From contig JAMLIC010000054.1 in assembly GCA_023954375.1 (NCBI GenBank), positions 1 to 60,705 of the forward strand: 60,705 bases of DNA, given 5' to 3'. Below are positions 26,561-36,428 of the stretch, piece after piece. Within the stretch, counting starts at the first letter, position 1, and each line of letters begins with the position of its first letter. The translations under genes were made by a program, and so were the position numbers. This DNA is from Planctomycetota bacterium (GTDB lineage: Bacteria > Planctomycetota > J058). The notes below the pieces were generated by a model. The model was not told where the DNA came from. It searched no databases and saw only the letters and a program-made list of their open reading frames with translations.

Positions 26561-26733
26561 GCGACCCGGACGTACGCGTCACGGTGAAGGGACTCGCCGC
26601 GGCCCAGCGCCGCCTGGCCCTGCTCCTGCGCCTGCGCCGCCAGGCCGAGCGCCAGGGCCTCGAGCTCGAGCGCGCGCTCCGGGAGCTCGAGCGCCAGGTC
26701 TCGCACCTGGACAGGGAGAGCCGCCGTGCGTGA
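26557..26733 (+). CDS. Small coiled-coil protein
   Basis: 58 residues. An ATG overlaps the previous stop (ATGA) and the 3' end overlaps the next gene by 8 bp. Almost entirely a basic/acidic helix (AAQRRLALLLRLRRQAERQ, ELERALRELERQVSHL). Translational coupling on both sides supports a real gene. Function unknown. Confidence 0.5.
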   Translation: MSDPDVRVTVKGLAAAQRRLALLLRLRRQAERQGLELERALRELERQVSHLDRESRRA

Positions 26734-27367
26734 GGTCGTCCTGCGGCTGGCGCTCCGGAACTACGAGCGGGCGCGCGACCTGGCCGCCGGCGTCGCCGAC
26801 CGCACCGAGCGGACGCTCGGGCGCGTGAGGACGCTCTCCGGCGAGCTGAAGAGCGCCCTCGAGCGGGCGGAGAAGCTCTCTGGTGCGACCGAGCGGACCG
26901 CCGCGGCCGGCCGGGCCAGCGGCCGCGCCCCGTTCGAGGGGCCGGACCCCGGTCTCGCGTTCCTCGGGCCCGTGAACCGGGCCCGCGCGCGGGTCGAGTC
27001 GCTCGGGCACCTGGCCCTGGGCGGTGCGGACGCCGCGCGGACCGTGCCCGCGCTCCTGCGCATGGGAGGGCCGCTGCTCCTGGGCGGCCCCCTCGTCGCG
27101 CTCCTCGCCCCCCTCACCCAGAAACTCCTGGCGTACGTCGACGAGCGCGTCCGGAAGGAGGTCGATCAGAGGGAGCAGCGGCTGTTCGCGCACCTCGAGG
27201 AGGAGCGCTTCCGCGCCGACTACGCGCGCCGCCTGGCCGAGGACCCGCGCTTCGCCCGCGCGGAGGCCCGGCGCGCGCTGGAGGCGACGCTGGCGGAGGA
27301 GGCGCGTCGCGGCCCCAGGATCGAGCCGTTCAGCGCGGACCTGGCGCTGGGGGACTTCGGGCTGTGA
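26726..27367 (+). CDS. Helical tail-region protein
   Basis: 213 residues from a GTG. Long amphipathic helices (NYERARDLAAGVADRTERT, LSGELKSALERAEKLSGAT), a hydrophobic stretch LLRMGGPLLLGGPLVALLAPLTQKLLAYV near residues 113-143, then charged helices. This resembles a very short tape-measure-like protein: helical with one hydrophobic patch. If that is its role the tail would be short. Alternatively it is an assembly protein. It overlaps the next gene by 4 bp. Confidence 0.45.
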   Translation: MREVVLRLALRNYERARDLAAGVADRTERTLGRVRTLSGELKSALERAEKLSGATERTAAAGRASGRAPFEGPDPGLAFLGPVNRARARVESLGHLALGGADAARTVPALLRMGGPLLLGGPLVALLAPLTQKLLAYVDERVRKEVDQREQRLFAHLEEERFRADYARRLAEDPRFARAEARRALEATLAEEARRGPRIEPFSADLALGDFGL

Positions 27368-29786
27368 GCGGGACCCTGTGCACGTACCAGGGCTTCCCCT
27401 GCCGCGACGTGCGCTTCCGCCGCACGCGCGGCTGGCGCGCCGACACGACGACGGTCGTCCTGTTCGCGGCGGACTTCCCGCGCGGCTTCGAGTTCGTGAC
27501 CCCAGCGCCAGGCGTTCTCGTGAACCCGCGGAGCGAGGCGCGCGTGGACCTGGGCGCGCTCAGGAGGCCAGGCGCCCCGCGGCCGGTGCCGCTCGCGCGG
27601 CAGCTCGACTTCGCAGGCGCGCTGGTCATGGCCGAGGTCGACCGGGTGGGGAACGATTACGTCACCGTCGTCTCGCCGCTCTACTGCGTGTCGGTCCAGA
27701 CCGTGCGGCGAAACCACGACGGGTCCGTGGCCGTCGTCGTGGCCCGGCTCGTGGACGCCCGCTACTTCCACGCCCTGGGCTTCCTCCGCCGCTGGTCCTT
27801 CAACCGCACGGACGGGGAGGGCCGCTACGCTCGCGACAGCGTCAAGCCCTCGGGCGAGCCATTCACGCTGGCCGAGGTGGCGGCGGAGGTCACGAACAGC
27901 GTGTTCGCCTCGCCGCCCCTCGCCCGCTGCCCCGAGGCCTGGCGCACGAGCACGCCCGCGGTCGAGTTCCCGCACTTCGCGCCGGCCACGGCCTCCCTGG
28001 CCAAGCTGGCGCAGGAGCACGGCGCGCTCGAGCTGTGCCTGGCCCTCGACGGGTCTCTCGCCCTCCACGCGCCTGGCGAGGGCCGCGTGGGCTACACGCC
28101 CGGCGGCAAGGGCGCCGAGAACACGGTCGACCTGCCCGAGCCCCTGCTCCTGGACCTCCAGGGCACCGGCCAGACGCGGGGCTGGGAGGCGACCTATCCG
28201 CCCGACTTCGTGGTGGTCGTCGGCGGGCTGAGGGTGGCGAGCGTGCGCCTGGACGACCTGGAGCCGGTGCTCGTGGTCGAGTCCACCCCGGTGCCGCTCG
28301 TCGAGGAGTCCGTGCGCGCCCTCACGGAAGGGAAGCACGGCCTCGCCTGGCTGAACGTCTTCGTCCTCGCGCCCCAGGCCTACCAGAACGCCGTGGACCT
28401 GGACCCGCGCGTGGTGAAGCTTCTGCGCGAGCAGGCCTACCGGCTGTGGCGGCTCCCGGGGGTCGAGGTCGAGGCGCCCTTCGAGATCGCGGTGGCGACG
28501 CTGTTCGGCGTGGTCCCGCTCGCGCTCCCTGGCGCGACCCACCGCGCGAGGGGCCCGAACGCGCACCTCCTACCGCTGCTCGACCGCGCCGAGACGGTCG
28601 CAGGCCGGCGGCTCCCGGTGCGGGTGGACACCTACCGCTTCGCCTCGGTGCACCGGGCCATGGACGCGCGCTCGGCCGAGGAGGTCGCGGCGTCCACGGC
28701 GCGCCGGCACCTGGCGGAGCTCCGGGCCGAGGTGCAGCGCTCCGCGCGCCTCCTGGGCAAGACGGACCCGTTCGACGGGGCCAGCTGGCACTTCGGGTTC
28801 GACGGGCGCTTCGTGGCTCTTCCCGAGCTGCAGAACCTCCTGCGCGGGCTGGGCCTCGTGCACGTCACGGACGAGGCGCTGCAGCGCGCGGTCCACCAGC
28901 AGCGGCTGCTCGACCGGATCTCGGAGGTGTCGTCCGAGGCGTCGGGCCGCTACCGGCGGGCGCTCGAGCGCGTCTACGAGCTCGACTTGAGCCTCGGGGG
29001 CTCGGGCAAGACGCTGTTCGATCTCGCGAGCCAGGTGGTCGCCTTCGAGCGGGAGGTGGCCGAGTCGCGATCCTGGTTCGAGACGCCGGGCGAAGAGGCC
29101 CGCGAGCACGCCGCGCGCCTGCGGGACCAGCTCCAGGACGCGCTCCGCGCCCTCGACCGCGAAGTCGAGGCGCAGCGCCTGCGCTCGCGCGTGGGGGCGA
29201 CGCCGCGCGGCACGCCGCGCACGGCGGTGTTCGTGCGCAACCTCCCGCGTCAGTATGACCCCGAGGCGCGCGTCTTCTCGGCCGAGCTGGGCGTGATCCA
29301 GACGAGCGACCTGTGCGGGCACGTGGCGGAGGAGGGCGTCCCCGTGGCCGAGGCGACGACCTTCGTGCCGCGCTCACCGCTGGTCACCTTCGGCGCCGTC
29401 CTGCGGCCTGCGAGCTCCGGCCGCGTCATGACCGGCGGGGGTGGCGCCGAGACCCGGATCCCCAGCGTCCTCTCCGACCGCGAGAGCTACTACACGGCGG
29501 CGTTCCGGCGCACGCCCGAGCGGCGCGCGGTGCCGATCGAGCTGGACCTGGTCCCGCTCGGCCAGGGGCTGGTGATCGAGCGGCCGGACTTGGTCGAGCT
29601 CGTCCCGCTCGAGGGCGAGAGCAACCGCGCGCGCCTCGACGAGACGGCCCAGTCACTCGCGGAAGCCGCCTGCAGCCGGCCCGAGCGCGTCGAGCAGGCC
29701 AAGTACTCCCTCGCCCGTCCCTGGCCCGTGAACGTGGACGGGGTGGTCGCCGGGGTGGAGATCGCCATGCGACCCAACGGCAAGGG

Positions 29787-31676
29787 CGTGGCGAGGGATG
29801 CCCCGATGAAGTCATGGCGCCGCGAGCCACTCAGTGAGGATTGCGCTGATGTGCCGAGCGGGAGCTCGGCGGCGCGAGCGGCGCAGGGTGGCCTTCTGCT
29901 CGGCCGCGCGGACCTCCTCGCGGGCGCGGTCATAGTCGGTGTTGGCGCGCGGAGCGAGCGACTGAAGGAGCTGCTCGCCCGGCAGGAGCCACGCGGTGGC
30001 GAAGCCCTCGACGTAGTCGGCGCCAAGATTCTTCGCGACGGATCCCGCAGTGCTCGCCGCGCCGAGAGCGTGGCGGAGCTGCGCCTTGGTGGCGCCGAAG
30101 TAGCGCTCGATGTCGTTCGTGTCCGGCGGGAGGAGGGGGTAGTCGAAGCAGGTGAAGAGGTAGGTCCCGTAGCGCCCGGACAAGGCGGCGATCTTGTCGA
30201 CGAAGGTGGCCGTCGGAGCGCTGAGCCCGAAGCGTGGCGTTTCCTGCTGGAGTTGCTCGAGGAGCGCGTCCAGGCCAGCCTTGGCCTCGGCCGCGTCGGC
30301 GGGAGGATCGGCTCGGTCGGGACGGGAGGAGATCTCGTGCGCGACCTGACGGAGGATTTCGACGTGCCGGGCAACGCGCCCCGCGGCACGGTCTCCGTGC
30401 CAGTCGCGCGTCAGCGCCTCTTCGAGCTTGTCGAGGGTCGGGTATGGGCCCCCCTTTTTGCCGCGGCGGCCTGAACTGCCGCGCGGACCCGCTCAAGACC
30501 CTCGTCTCGCACCATGTCCGGCGGTCGGAGTGGAGCGCGACCCGAAGCTCGGGCCGCGTGCTTCGCCATGGCGGTGAACTCCGCCGCGACCTGAGCCTCA
30601 GTCAGTGGTTCGGCCTGCAGAACAGGGTCCGCGCCGACGCTCTCGGTCTCGGTGTCCTCGGCGGGGGACGGAGCCTCGACCTCCTCCTCCTCGTCCGTCA
30701 CGATCTCGATCGGCGCTTCGTCGCACCTTGGCGATCCGAGCTCCCACTCCTCGCTGTTCACCCCGGCTTTGTGCAGGCGGCTTGCGATCCGCTGCACCTT
30801 CTCCGCGCGGTCCGAGACGCTCGCCTTCAGGTCCGCCAGGTCCCCAGACATGCACTCGGCGCAGTTCTTGAGGAAGTGGTTCTGGCAGACCTGGTACGGC
30901 ACGTCCGGGAACACCTCGAGGACGGCAGGGAAGAGACCCTTCTCCTTGTCCGAGACGATCCCGAGCACCGGCACGTCGAGCGCCTTGACACGCTCGAACA
31001 GCGGCACCAGGTCGTCCTTCCCCTTGAACGTCTTCCGCTCGCCGAACAACGGCTGTCCGGACAGGACGTCCCAGACCAGGTAGAGCACGGGCGAGGTGTC
31101 GTCGTACTGGACCCCGTCTGCGCTCAGAATCACGCCGCCCTGCTCGAGGAGTCGCTTTCGAAGTGCGTGGTCGTCGCCGCGCGCGAGCTTCGTCAGCGCA
31201 AGGTAGGACCGGAAGAGCTCGCCGACGTGCGACTGCTCGACCGGCACCCCTCGCTCGTTGAGGTCGCGCCCGATCGCCCGGAGCGACGTCCCGCCACGCA
31301 GCTGGCGCTCCCCGACCTCGATCACCACGTCGGTCCCGTAGGTCAGCCGGGGGAGCACGAAGCGCACGTCCTCGTAGGGGCGATACTTCCGCTTGTTTCC
31401 ACACCCCGCGGGGCACCCCTTGACCTGCCGGACCACCTGGTAGACCCCGTCAAGGCGCTGCACGAAGCGCGGCACGTGCCAGCGGATCCAGAGGTTCGCC
31501 CCGCAGGCCTCGCACACCCGCGCCGGCGCCTCGGCGTAGAGGAGCACCGCCTCGCTGACGTCAAAGCTTCGACGGACCATGCCGGCCTCCCGCGAGGTGC
31601 TGCTCGCGCGCGACATCATCTCCGCAGGGTCCGACAGGTGGCTTCAGGCGACTTGGATGCCGTCTCCCTCGCCACG
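29787..31676 (-). mobile_element. Complete insertion sequence, 1890 bp, with terminal repeats and target duplication
   Basis: The ends are 12-bp perfect inverted repeats CGTGGCGAGGGA (29787-29798 and the complement at 31665-31676); AAGTC matches again at the same distance inside both ends. GGCAAGGG is duplicated at 29779-29786 and 31677-31684, an 8-bp target duplication. Excision restores the interrupted tail frame exactly. The single transposase is read leftward and appears to need a -1 frameshift. An 8-bp duplication is compatible with several families; I do not assign one. Confidence 0.93.
29812..31580 (-). CDS. DDE transposase, probably made by -1 frameshifting
   Basis: ATG at 31580 with GGGAGG upstream. 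Frame 0: a zinc ribbon (CEACGANLWIRWH ... GCPAGCGNKRKY), a helix-turn-helix (GTSLRAIGRDLNERGV), then DDE residues D in VILSADGVQYDD and D in GIVSDKEKGLFPAV, and YQVCQNHFLKNC. Frame 0 stops at 30411. At 30453-30459 the minus strand reads A-AAA-AGG; slipping back one base continues KGGPYPTLDKLEEALTRDW without a stop to 29812, including PDTNDIERYFGATKAQLR, which supplies the likely catalytic E. The joined protein has 589 residues. A mutation or sequencing error at the A5G6 run is the alternative. Confidence 0.75.
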
Positions 31677-31804
31677 GGCAAGGGCTTCGTCACCACGATC
31701 CACACGGGCAGCGAGGCGCCCGCCCTGGCACCGCTCGGCCGCACCCGCGTGCGCGTCCCGCGCCGCGGTCCCTCGGACGCCGCCGCGCGAGAAGGGCTCC
31801 TGCC

Positions 31805-34800
31805 GTGAGCCGCGACCAACCGCCCCGCGACGCCATTGCCGCGACCGACCTGTGGGTCCCCGTGGACGCCACGGGCGAGGACTTCTACTCGCTCGGCGAG
31901 CGGTTCGGCAGCCAGGCCGGGGTGCTCCACCGACGCCACGACGCGACGGGCCAGCCCTTCGCGCGCGACGAGGGCGCGGGCTTCATGGAGCCCTACGGGC
32001 TCCGCTGGCACTGCCTCCAGCGCACGACGCTGCAGGGCGTCCAGGACAACCGCCTCTCGGTCCAGGTGGTGAACGACTTCGAGGCGGAGTACGCCGACGC
32101 CCGGCCCGGCGACGCGCCGTTCGGTCAGCCCGAGCTCTTCACCGCCCTCAACCGCACGACGCGCGAGGCGGACACCCGCGGCCGCGTGGCGCTCCCAAGC
32201 TCGCACCGGCGGATCATTGACGCCGAGGACGATCGCTACGCCCTGGCCCTCACCTGCCGGAGCGTCCCGCTCGCCGCCGCGAGCGCCGCGCACCCGGACC
32301 TGCAGCGGGACGTGGGCGCGGGCGAGTCCGTCCCGGACGGAATCGCCTTCCGCGAGGCGGGCACGACCTCGGGCACGCACGGGTCGGTGACGCAGGCCCA
32401 GCCCAGCGTCTCGGTCGGCGGGGTCACGTTCTTCGGGCAGGCCGCCGTCGACGCGGCGAAGGCGGCGCTGGCGCAGGGGGGCAGCGTCTCGGACGCGGCC
32501 CGCTGGGCCAGCGCCGCCGCGCGGGGCCTGCCCCGCCCGCCGCTCCTCGACGCCGGGTCCACGGACGGCGGCGCGGGCTCGACCCGCGCGCGGGAGCCGG
32601 TGCCGGCACCCGACACGGACGAGGACGGCCAGGTCCCGCTCCTCGACCACCCCGCCGGCTACGTGTGGTCCCTCGCGGGCTGCGTCGGGCTCCTGGGCAC
32701 GCTGGTGTGCCCCGAGGGGGCCCACGGCCACTACTTCGTGGGGCGCGAGGGCACGCGGATCGGTCCCCTGCCCCTGCGCCACGACGCGCAGATCACCATG
32801 GGCCCGGACTGCGTCGGCCGCATGGTGTTCGTCCAGGACGACGCGGCCGAGATCCCCGAGGGCGCGGGCAAGCTCGTCAAGGGCGAGCTGTGGGCCGACT
32901 CGAGCCGCGCGAACCAGGACACGGCGCTCGGCCACGAGACCGTGCAGTTCCGGCCGGTGGTGCGCGTGGACGCCGACCTGCCGCCGTCCAAGCCCCCGCC
33001 GGACCCGCCGCCCTGGACCTGGCGTAGGCAGAAGGACGAGGACGAGGGCGACGGCGACGAGGGGAGTGGGGGGCCGCGCGGCGGTGGTCCCGGCAGCGGT
33101 GGCCCGGGGGGCCGCGGGGGCCCCGGCGAGAGCTCTGGAGAGGATCCGGACGCGACGATCGGTGTGGTCCACAGCCCCACCCCTCGCCGGGTGGAACCCG
33201 GCGCGGGCGAGGGGAGCGAGCTCGCGCCGGTCACCAGCCCGGGCTCCCAGGCGCGGGACTACGCGGGGCCGGGGGAGCCCTGCCCCAACGCGACGGCGGG
33301 CACCTTCGTGCCGTCGACGGGGGTGTTCCTGGCCACGGGGCGGCCGGTGACCGTGGGCGGCCTGCCGATCCACCGCGTCCCTGGCGGCTACATACAGTAC
33401 TCGGGCCACGCCGGGCTCACGCGGACCGCGGGTGGTCTCGTGGTGGGCGGCGAGGAGGCGCCCCTGCCCCTCGGCCTCCCCGCGCCGACCCGCGGTGTCG
33501 TCGTCGAGCCGGCGCCCGACGAGGGTGTGCCCCGCGGCCGCGGGGTCCCGGGGGACGAGCCGGGGCGCGTCCCGCTCGGGCTGCCGGGGGCGGGGGGCGC
33601 GGGCCCGCGCGTCCGTGTCGATCCGCCCATGGGTGGCGACCGCGGGGTCGCCCGAGGGGCCGCCGAGCGGGAAGAGCGGCGCGCGCGTGAGGACCGCGCG
33701 CGGCGCGCGCGCGAGGCGCGCGACAAGGCCGAGCGCGACGAGATCGACCGGCTGCGGGACCTCGAGCAGCGCGCGCGGGAGAAGGGGCAATCGCGCAAGG
33801 GGGACCAGGTTCAGCGCGCCCGGGAGCGGATCGAACGCCAGCGCCAGCGCCGGGAGGACCGCCACCGCGGTCGCGAGGAGTACGAGGAGCGCAAGCAGCG
33901 CGAGCGCGACGAGCGCCGCCGGCGCCGGGAGGAGCGCCGGCGTCGGCAGGAGGAGGAGCGCGCCGCCGCGCGCGCCCGCCGCAACCGAGCGCGCGAGGAC
34001 GAGCGCGAGCGCCGCCGGCGCGAGGGGTCCGTCGGCGGGCCGCCGCAGGGCGGCTACATGATCGACGTCACCGACGAGGCCGCCGAGGTCCTCACCACGG
34101 GGCGCCTGCCGGACGAGGAGCGGCGGCGTCTGGAGGAGGACGAGCGGCGCCGGCGCCGTGCCCCGGAGAGCCGCTTCGGCGACTGGAACGTCGCCAACCG
34201 CCCGCTCCCCTTCTTCGGGGCGCCCGGCGGCCCGCGCTCGCTCGAGGACTGGGCCCACCTCACGACCTACGCGGTGCGCGCGGTCCAGCGCGTCGTCGTC
34301 GGCGCGTTCGGTGGGCCCTCCTACCTGGCCGCCAACGTGGGGGTGGTGCACCGCAACACCCCCGAGAACCCGCCCGCGGGCTCCCGGCTCGGCGCCCACT
34401 GGACGGTGCCGCCCGACGAGCGGGACCTGCAGGTGTGCCGGGGTGAGGCCGTGGTCGAGGTCACCTCGACCCTGGAAGCGGGTCCCGGCCAGAAGCTCTG
34501 CGCCTGCAGTGGGGCCGTCCTGCGGGTCGCGCGGGCTCACGTCGGGCAGGGGCAGATCGACGACCTGCGGCCCCTCGTCCTCCTCGACAACGGCGACGGG
34601 TCGGGCAGGCCGGTCCGCGCCGACCTGGTCTCGGACCTCGGGCGTCGGTTCTACGTCGACCACGAGCGCGGGCTCACGGCCGCCCGCCTCCGTGCCCACG
34701 CCCAGCCCGGCGAGCGCGGGCCGCTGCTCGAGGTCGCGCGCGTGGACGCGGAGGCCAGGGTGGTCCGCGAGCACCTCCTGGCGGTGGAGGAGGACGGTCT

Positions 34801-35035
34801 TCTCCAGGCCCACGCGGGCGTGCGCGTGGCGCGCCGGCTGACGCTCTCGCCCGGCGCGCCGTTCGAGCTCGAGGACGCGCGCGGGCAGCCCGTCGCGCGC
34901 CTGGCGCTCTCGGAGCGCGGCCTCGAGCTCGCGCTCAGGACCGAGGACGGCGCGCGGCGGGTCGCGCTCACCCCCAAGGGGCTCGTGGTCGAGGGGGACC
35001 TGTTCCTCGGCGGGAAGCTCGTGCAGCCCGTCTGA
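31805..35035 (+). CDS. Very large virion protein with charged coiled-coil centre
   Basis: 1076 residues, GTG overlapping the stop of the split tail gene (GTGA). N-terminal third is globular; a Gly/Pro-rich linker lies near residues 395-450; residues ~615-760 are an extreme Arg/Glu helix (REERRAREDRARRAREARD, ERQRQRREDRHRGREEYEE) like a single alpha helix; the C-terminal ~250 residues return to a beta/alpha fold (LVLLDNGDGSGRPVRADLVS, LTPKGLVVEGDLFLGGKLVQ). The last motif resembles the C-termini of phage fibre or baseplate proteins. It is too short in continuous helix for a normal tape measure. Function unassigned. Confidence 0.6.
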   Translation: MSRDQPPRDAIAATDLWVPVDATGEDFYSLGERFGSQAGVLHRRHDATGQPFARDEGAGFMEPYGLRWHCLQRTTLQGVQDNRLSVQVVNDFEAEYADARPGDAPFGQPELFTALNRTTREADTRGRVALPSSHRRIIDAEDDRYALALTCRSVPLAAASAAHPDLQRDVGAGESVPDGIAFREAGTTSGTHGSVTQAQPSVSVGGVTFFGQAAVDAAKAALAQGGSVSDAARWASAAARGLPRPPLLDAGSTDGGAGSTRAREPVPAPDTDEDGQVPLLDHPAGYVWSLAGCVGLLGTLVCPEGAHGHYFVGREGTRIGPLPLRHDAQITMGPDCVGRMVFVQDDAAEIPEGAGKLVKGELWADSSRANQDTALGHETVQFRPVVRVDADLPPSKPPPDPPPWTWRRQKDEDEGDGDEGSGGPRGGGPGSGGPGGRGGPGESSGEDPDATIGVVHSPTPRRVEPGAGEGSELAPVTSPGSQARDYAGPGEPCPNATAGTFVPSTGVFLATGRPVTVGGLPIHRVPGGYIQYSGHAGLTRTAGGLVVGGEEAPLPLGLPAPTRGVVVEPAPDEGVPRGRGVPGDEPGRVPLGLPGAGGAGPRVRVDPPMGGDRGVARGAAEREERRAREDRARRAREARDKAERDEIDRLRDLEQRAREKGQSRKGDQVQRARERIERQRQRREDRHRGREEYEERKQRERDERRRRREERRRRQEEERAAARARRNRAREDERERRRREGSVGGPPQGGYMIDVTDEAAEVLTTGRLPDEERRRLEEDERRRRRAPESRFGDWNVANRPLPFFGAPGGPRSLEDWAHLTTYAVRAVQRVVVGAFGGPSYLAANVGVVHRNTPENPPAGSRLGAHWTVPPDERDLQVCRGEAVVEVTSTLEAGPGQKLCACSGAVLRVARAHVGQGQIDDLRPLVLLDNGDGSGRPVRADLVSDLGRRFYVDHERGLTAARLRAHAQPGERGPLLEVARVDAEARVVREHLLAVEEDGLLQAHAGVRVARRLTLSPGAPFELEDARGQPVARLALSERGLELALRTEDGARRVALTPKGLVVEGDLFLGGKLVQPV

Positions 35036-35195
35036 GGCGCCCACAAGCGGCGAGACGTGCGGAGCTTGCGAGAGCACAGATTCGCCTTGCTGTCTCGCGC
35101 CCACAGAGCGCTCTATGCGTCGCAGACGGACGCGCAGAAGCCGGACGTCAGGCCCGAGAACAGCCGCCCGCGACGGACGGGCAGAGGAGAGAGCC

Positions 35196-35960
35196 ATGGC
35201 CAAGAAGACCCAGAGCACGAAGGCCGCCAGCACGAAGGCAGCGAAGACCAAGGCGACGAAGGGGACGAAGGGGACGACGAAGAAGGGCTCGAATGGCAGG
35301 GCGCACGAACCTGCGGCGGCCACGGCGGTCGCGGCTCCCGGGACGGGCGGGAAGCGCAAGCCGCCGACGAAGACGCTGGCGTCCGGGGCGACGGAGAAGC
35401 CGAAGGCCGCGCAGGTGGGTGTTGCGGCGGTGGTGGCCGGCGATCCGGCGGCGCACGCGAACGAGACCGCGACCGCAACCGCGGCCGAGACGCACGAGAC
35501 CACGACCGCGGCCGAGGCCGCGGAGGTCCCGCCCGTCGGCGAGAGGGCGAGCGGCGCCCACGAGCCGAAGGCCGCTCCGCTCGCGCTCCCGCTCGGGACC
35601 GTGCTCCGGCGGGTCGACCGGCACGGCAACGTCCGCTGCGAATGCGTCGCAGTCGAGGGCGGCTTCCGCTTTGATGGGACGGTCTACAAGTCCCTCTCGG
35701 CGGCCGCTCTCGCGGCCGCCAAGTCGCTTGGCCTCAACTCTCCCAGCGTGAACGGACCCCTCTTCTGGGGGCTCAGCAAGCCCGCCCGCGCCGCCGCGAA
35801 CCCGCTCGCGTTGTTGGAGCGGGTGTGGGGCCGCTACTCCGCCGCGCTGGAGCGGTCCCTGGAGCGGCGTGAGCACCGCGAGGCCGTCCTGGCGGGCCTG
35901 GAGCGGCACGTCCGCGTCCTCCAGAACCTTCGGGACGAAGCCGCGCGCGAGGGCGCGTGA
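35196..35960 (+). CDS. Histone-H1-like N-terminus fused to a DUF2924-like domain
   Basis: 254 residues from the ATG at 35196, preceded by GAGGAGAGAG. Residues 1-110 are Lys/Ala/Thr-rich (KKTQSTKAASTKAAKTKATK), then Ala/Thr/Glu-rich. Residues ~135-195 read GTVLRRVDRHGNVRCECV, GGFRFDGTVYKSLSAAALAA and NGPLFWGL, the pattern of DUF2924-type domains (SLS...A...NG..FWGL). The C-terminal ~50 residues are helical. Probably a DNA-binding protein, perhaps of the host nucleoid or packaged DNA. It is the first gene after the tail block. Confidence 0.6.
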   Translation: MAKKTQSTKAASTKAAKTKATKGTKGTTKKGSNGRAHEPAAATAVAAPGTGGKRKPPTKTLASGATEKPKAAQVGVAAVVAGDPAAHANETATATAAETHETTTAAEAAEVPPVGERASGAHEPKAAPLALPLGTVLRRVDRHGNVRCECVAVEGGFRFDGTVYKSLSAAALAAAKSLGLNSPSVNGPLFWGLSKPARAAANPLALLERVWGRYSAALERSLERREHREAVLAGLERHVRVLQNLRDEAAREGA

Positions 35961-36014
35961 CGAGCTGCCGTCCCGCGCGGACCCCAGCAGCCCCCAGCAT
36001 CCGAGGAGCCGGCC

Positions 36015-36428
36015 ATGGACCAGATCCTGAGGACCCTCGGGCGCGCCGCCAGCGCCACGGGCGACCGCGAGGCCGTGCTGCGCCACGCGGTCGCCCGGGT
36101 GCGCGCGGGGGCGCTCGTGGCGCTCACGCGCGTGGACGCGCGCAAGCAGGACGCGGAGGCGCGCGCCAAGGAGCGCTGGCCCCGCCTCTACGTGGGGAGC
36201 GAGCCCGAGGGCGGCGACCTGACCCCCCGCGCGCGGCGCGCCGCCCTCCGCGAGGCGCTCGTGCAGCTCGGGTGGCCTGGAGTGAAGGCCACCTGGTCGC
36301 TCAAGGCGGGCTGCGGCTGTGGGTGTTCCCCTGCCTATGTGCTCCGGGGCGAGGGCGCGCGCGGGCGGGAGGACGTGTGGGTGGACGTCTACGTGGACCC
36401 GCGCGAACGCGAGGTGGGCCTGGCCTGA
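36015..36428 (+). CDS. Unknown small phage-region protein
   Basis: 137 residues, ATG with GAGGAGCC upstream. N-terminal two-thirds helical (TGDREAVLRHAVARVRAGALVALTR), followed by a CGCGC cluster (LKAGCGCGCSPAYVL) and a C-terminal VWVDVYVDPRE strand. The cysteine cluster may bind metal. No family recognised; same strand and spacing as the preceding gene. Confidence 0.55.
   Translation: MDQILRTLGRAASATGDREAVLRHAVARVRAGALVALTRVDARKQDAEARAKERWPRLYVGSEPEGGDLTPRARRAALREALVQLGWPGVKATWSLKAGCGCGCSPAYVLRGEGARGREDVWVDVYVDPREREVGLA

Larger units (their letters stand above)
27364..31808 (+). pseudogene. Large tail/baseplate gene split by an insertion sequence
   Basis: The GTG at 27364 opens a frame that is coding to 29786, where the insertion sequence begins. 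Removing 29787-31676 and one copy of the 8-bp duplication joins 29786 to 31685 in frame: NGKG continues as FVTTIHTGSEAPALAPLGR and stops at 31806-31808. The original product had 848 residues. N-terminal 200 residues are beta-rich (GTLCTYQGFPCRDVRFRR, NHDGSVAVVVARLVDARYF); a middle part suggests a hub-like domain; residues ~440-620 are helical. With the element in place only ~807 residues plus a foreign tail can be made. Confidence 0.85.

Noticed and set aside
31616..35629. 1337-residue leftward open frame, and similar giants at 39968-44359 and 22387-24564
   Set aside because: Arg/Leu/Val/Ala-rich shadow sequence opposite strongly coding genes; produced by GC-rich third positions.
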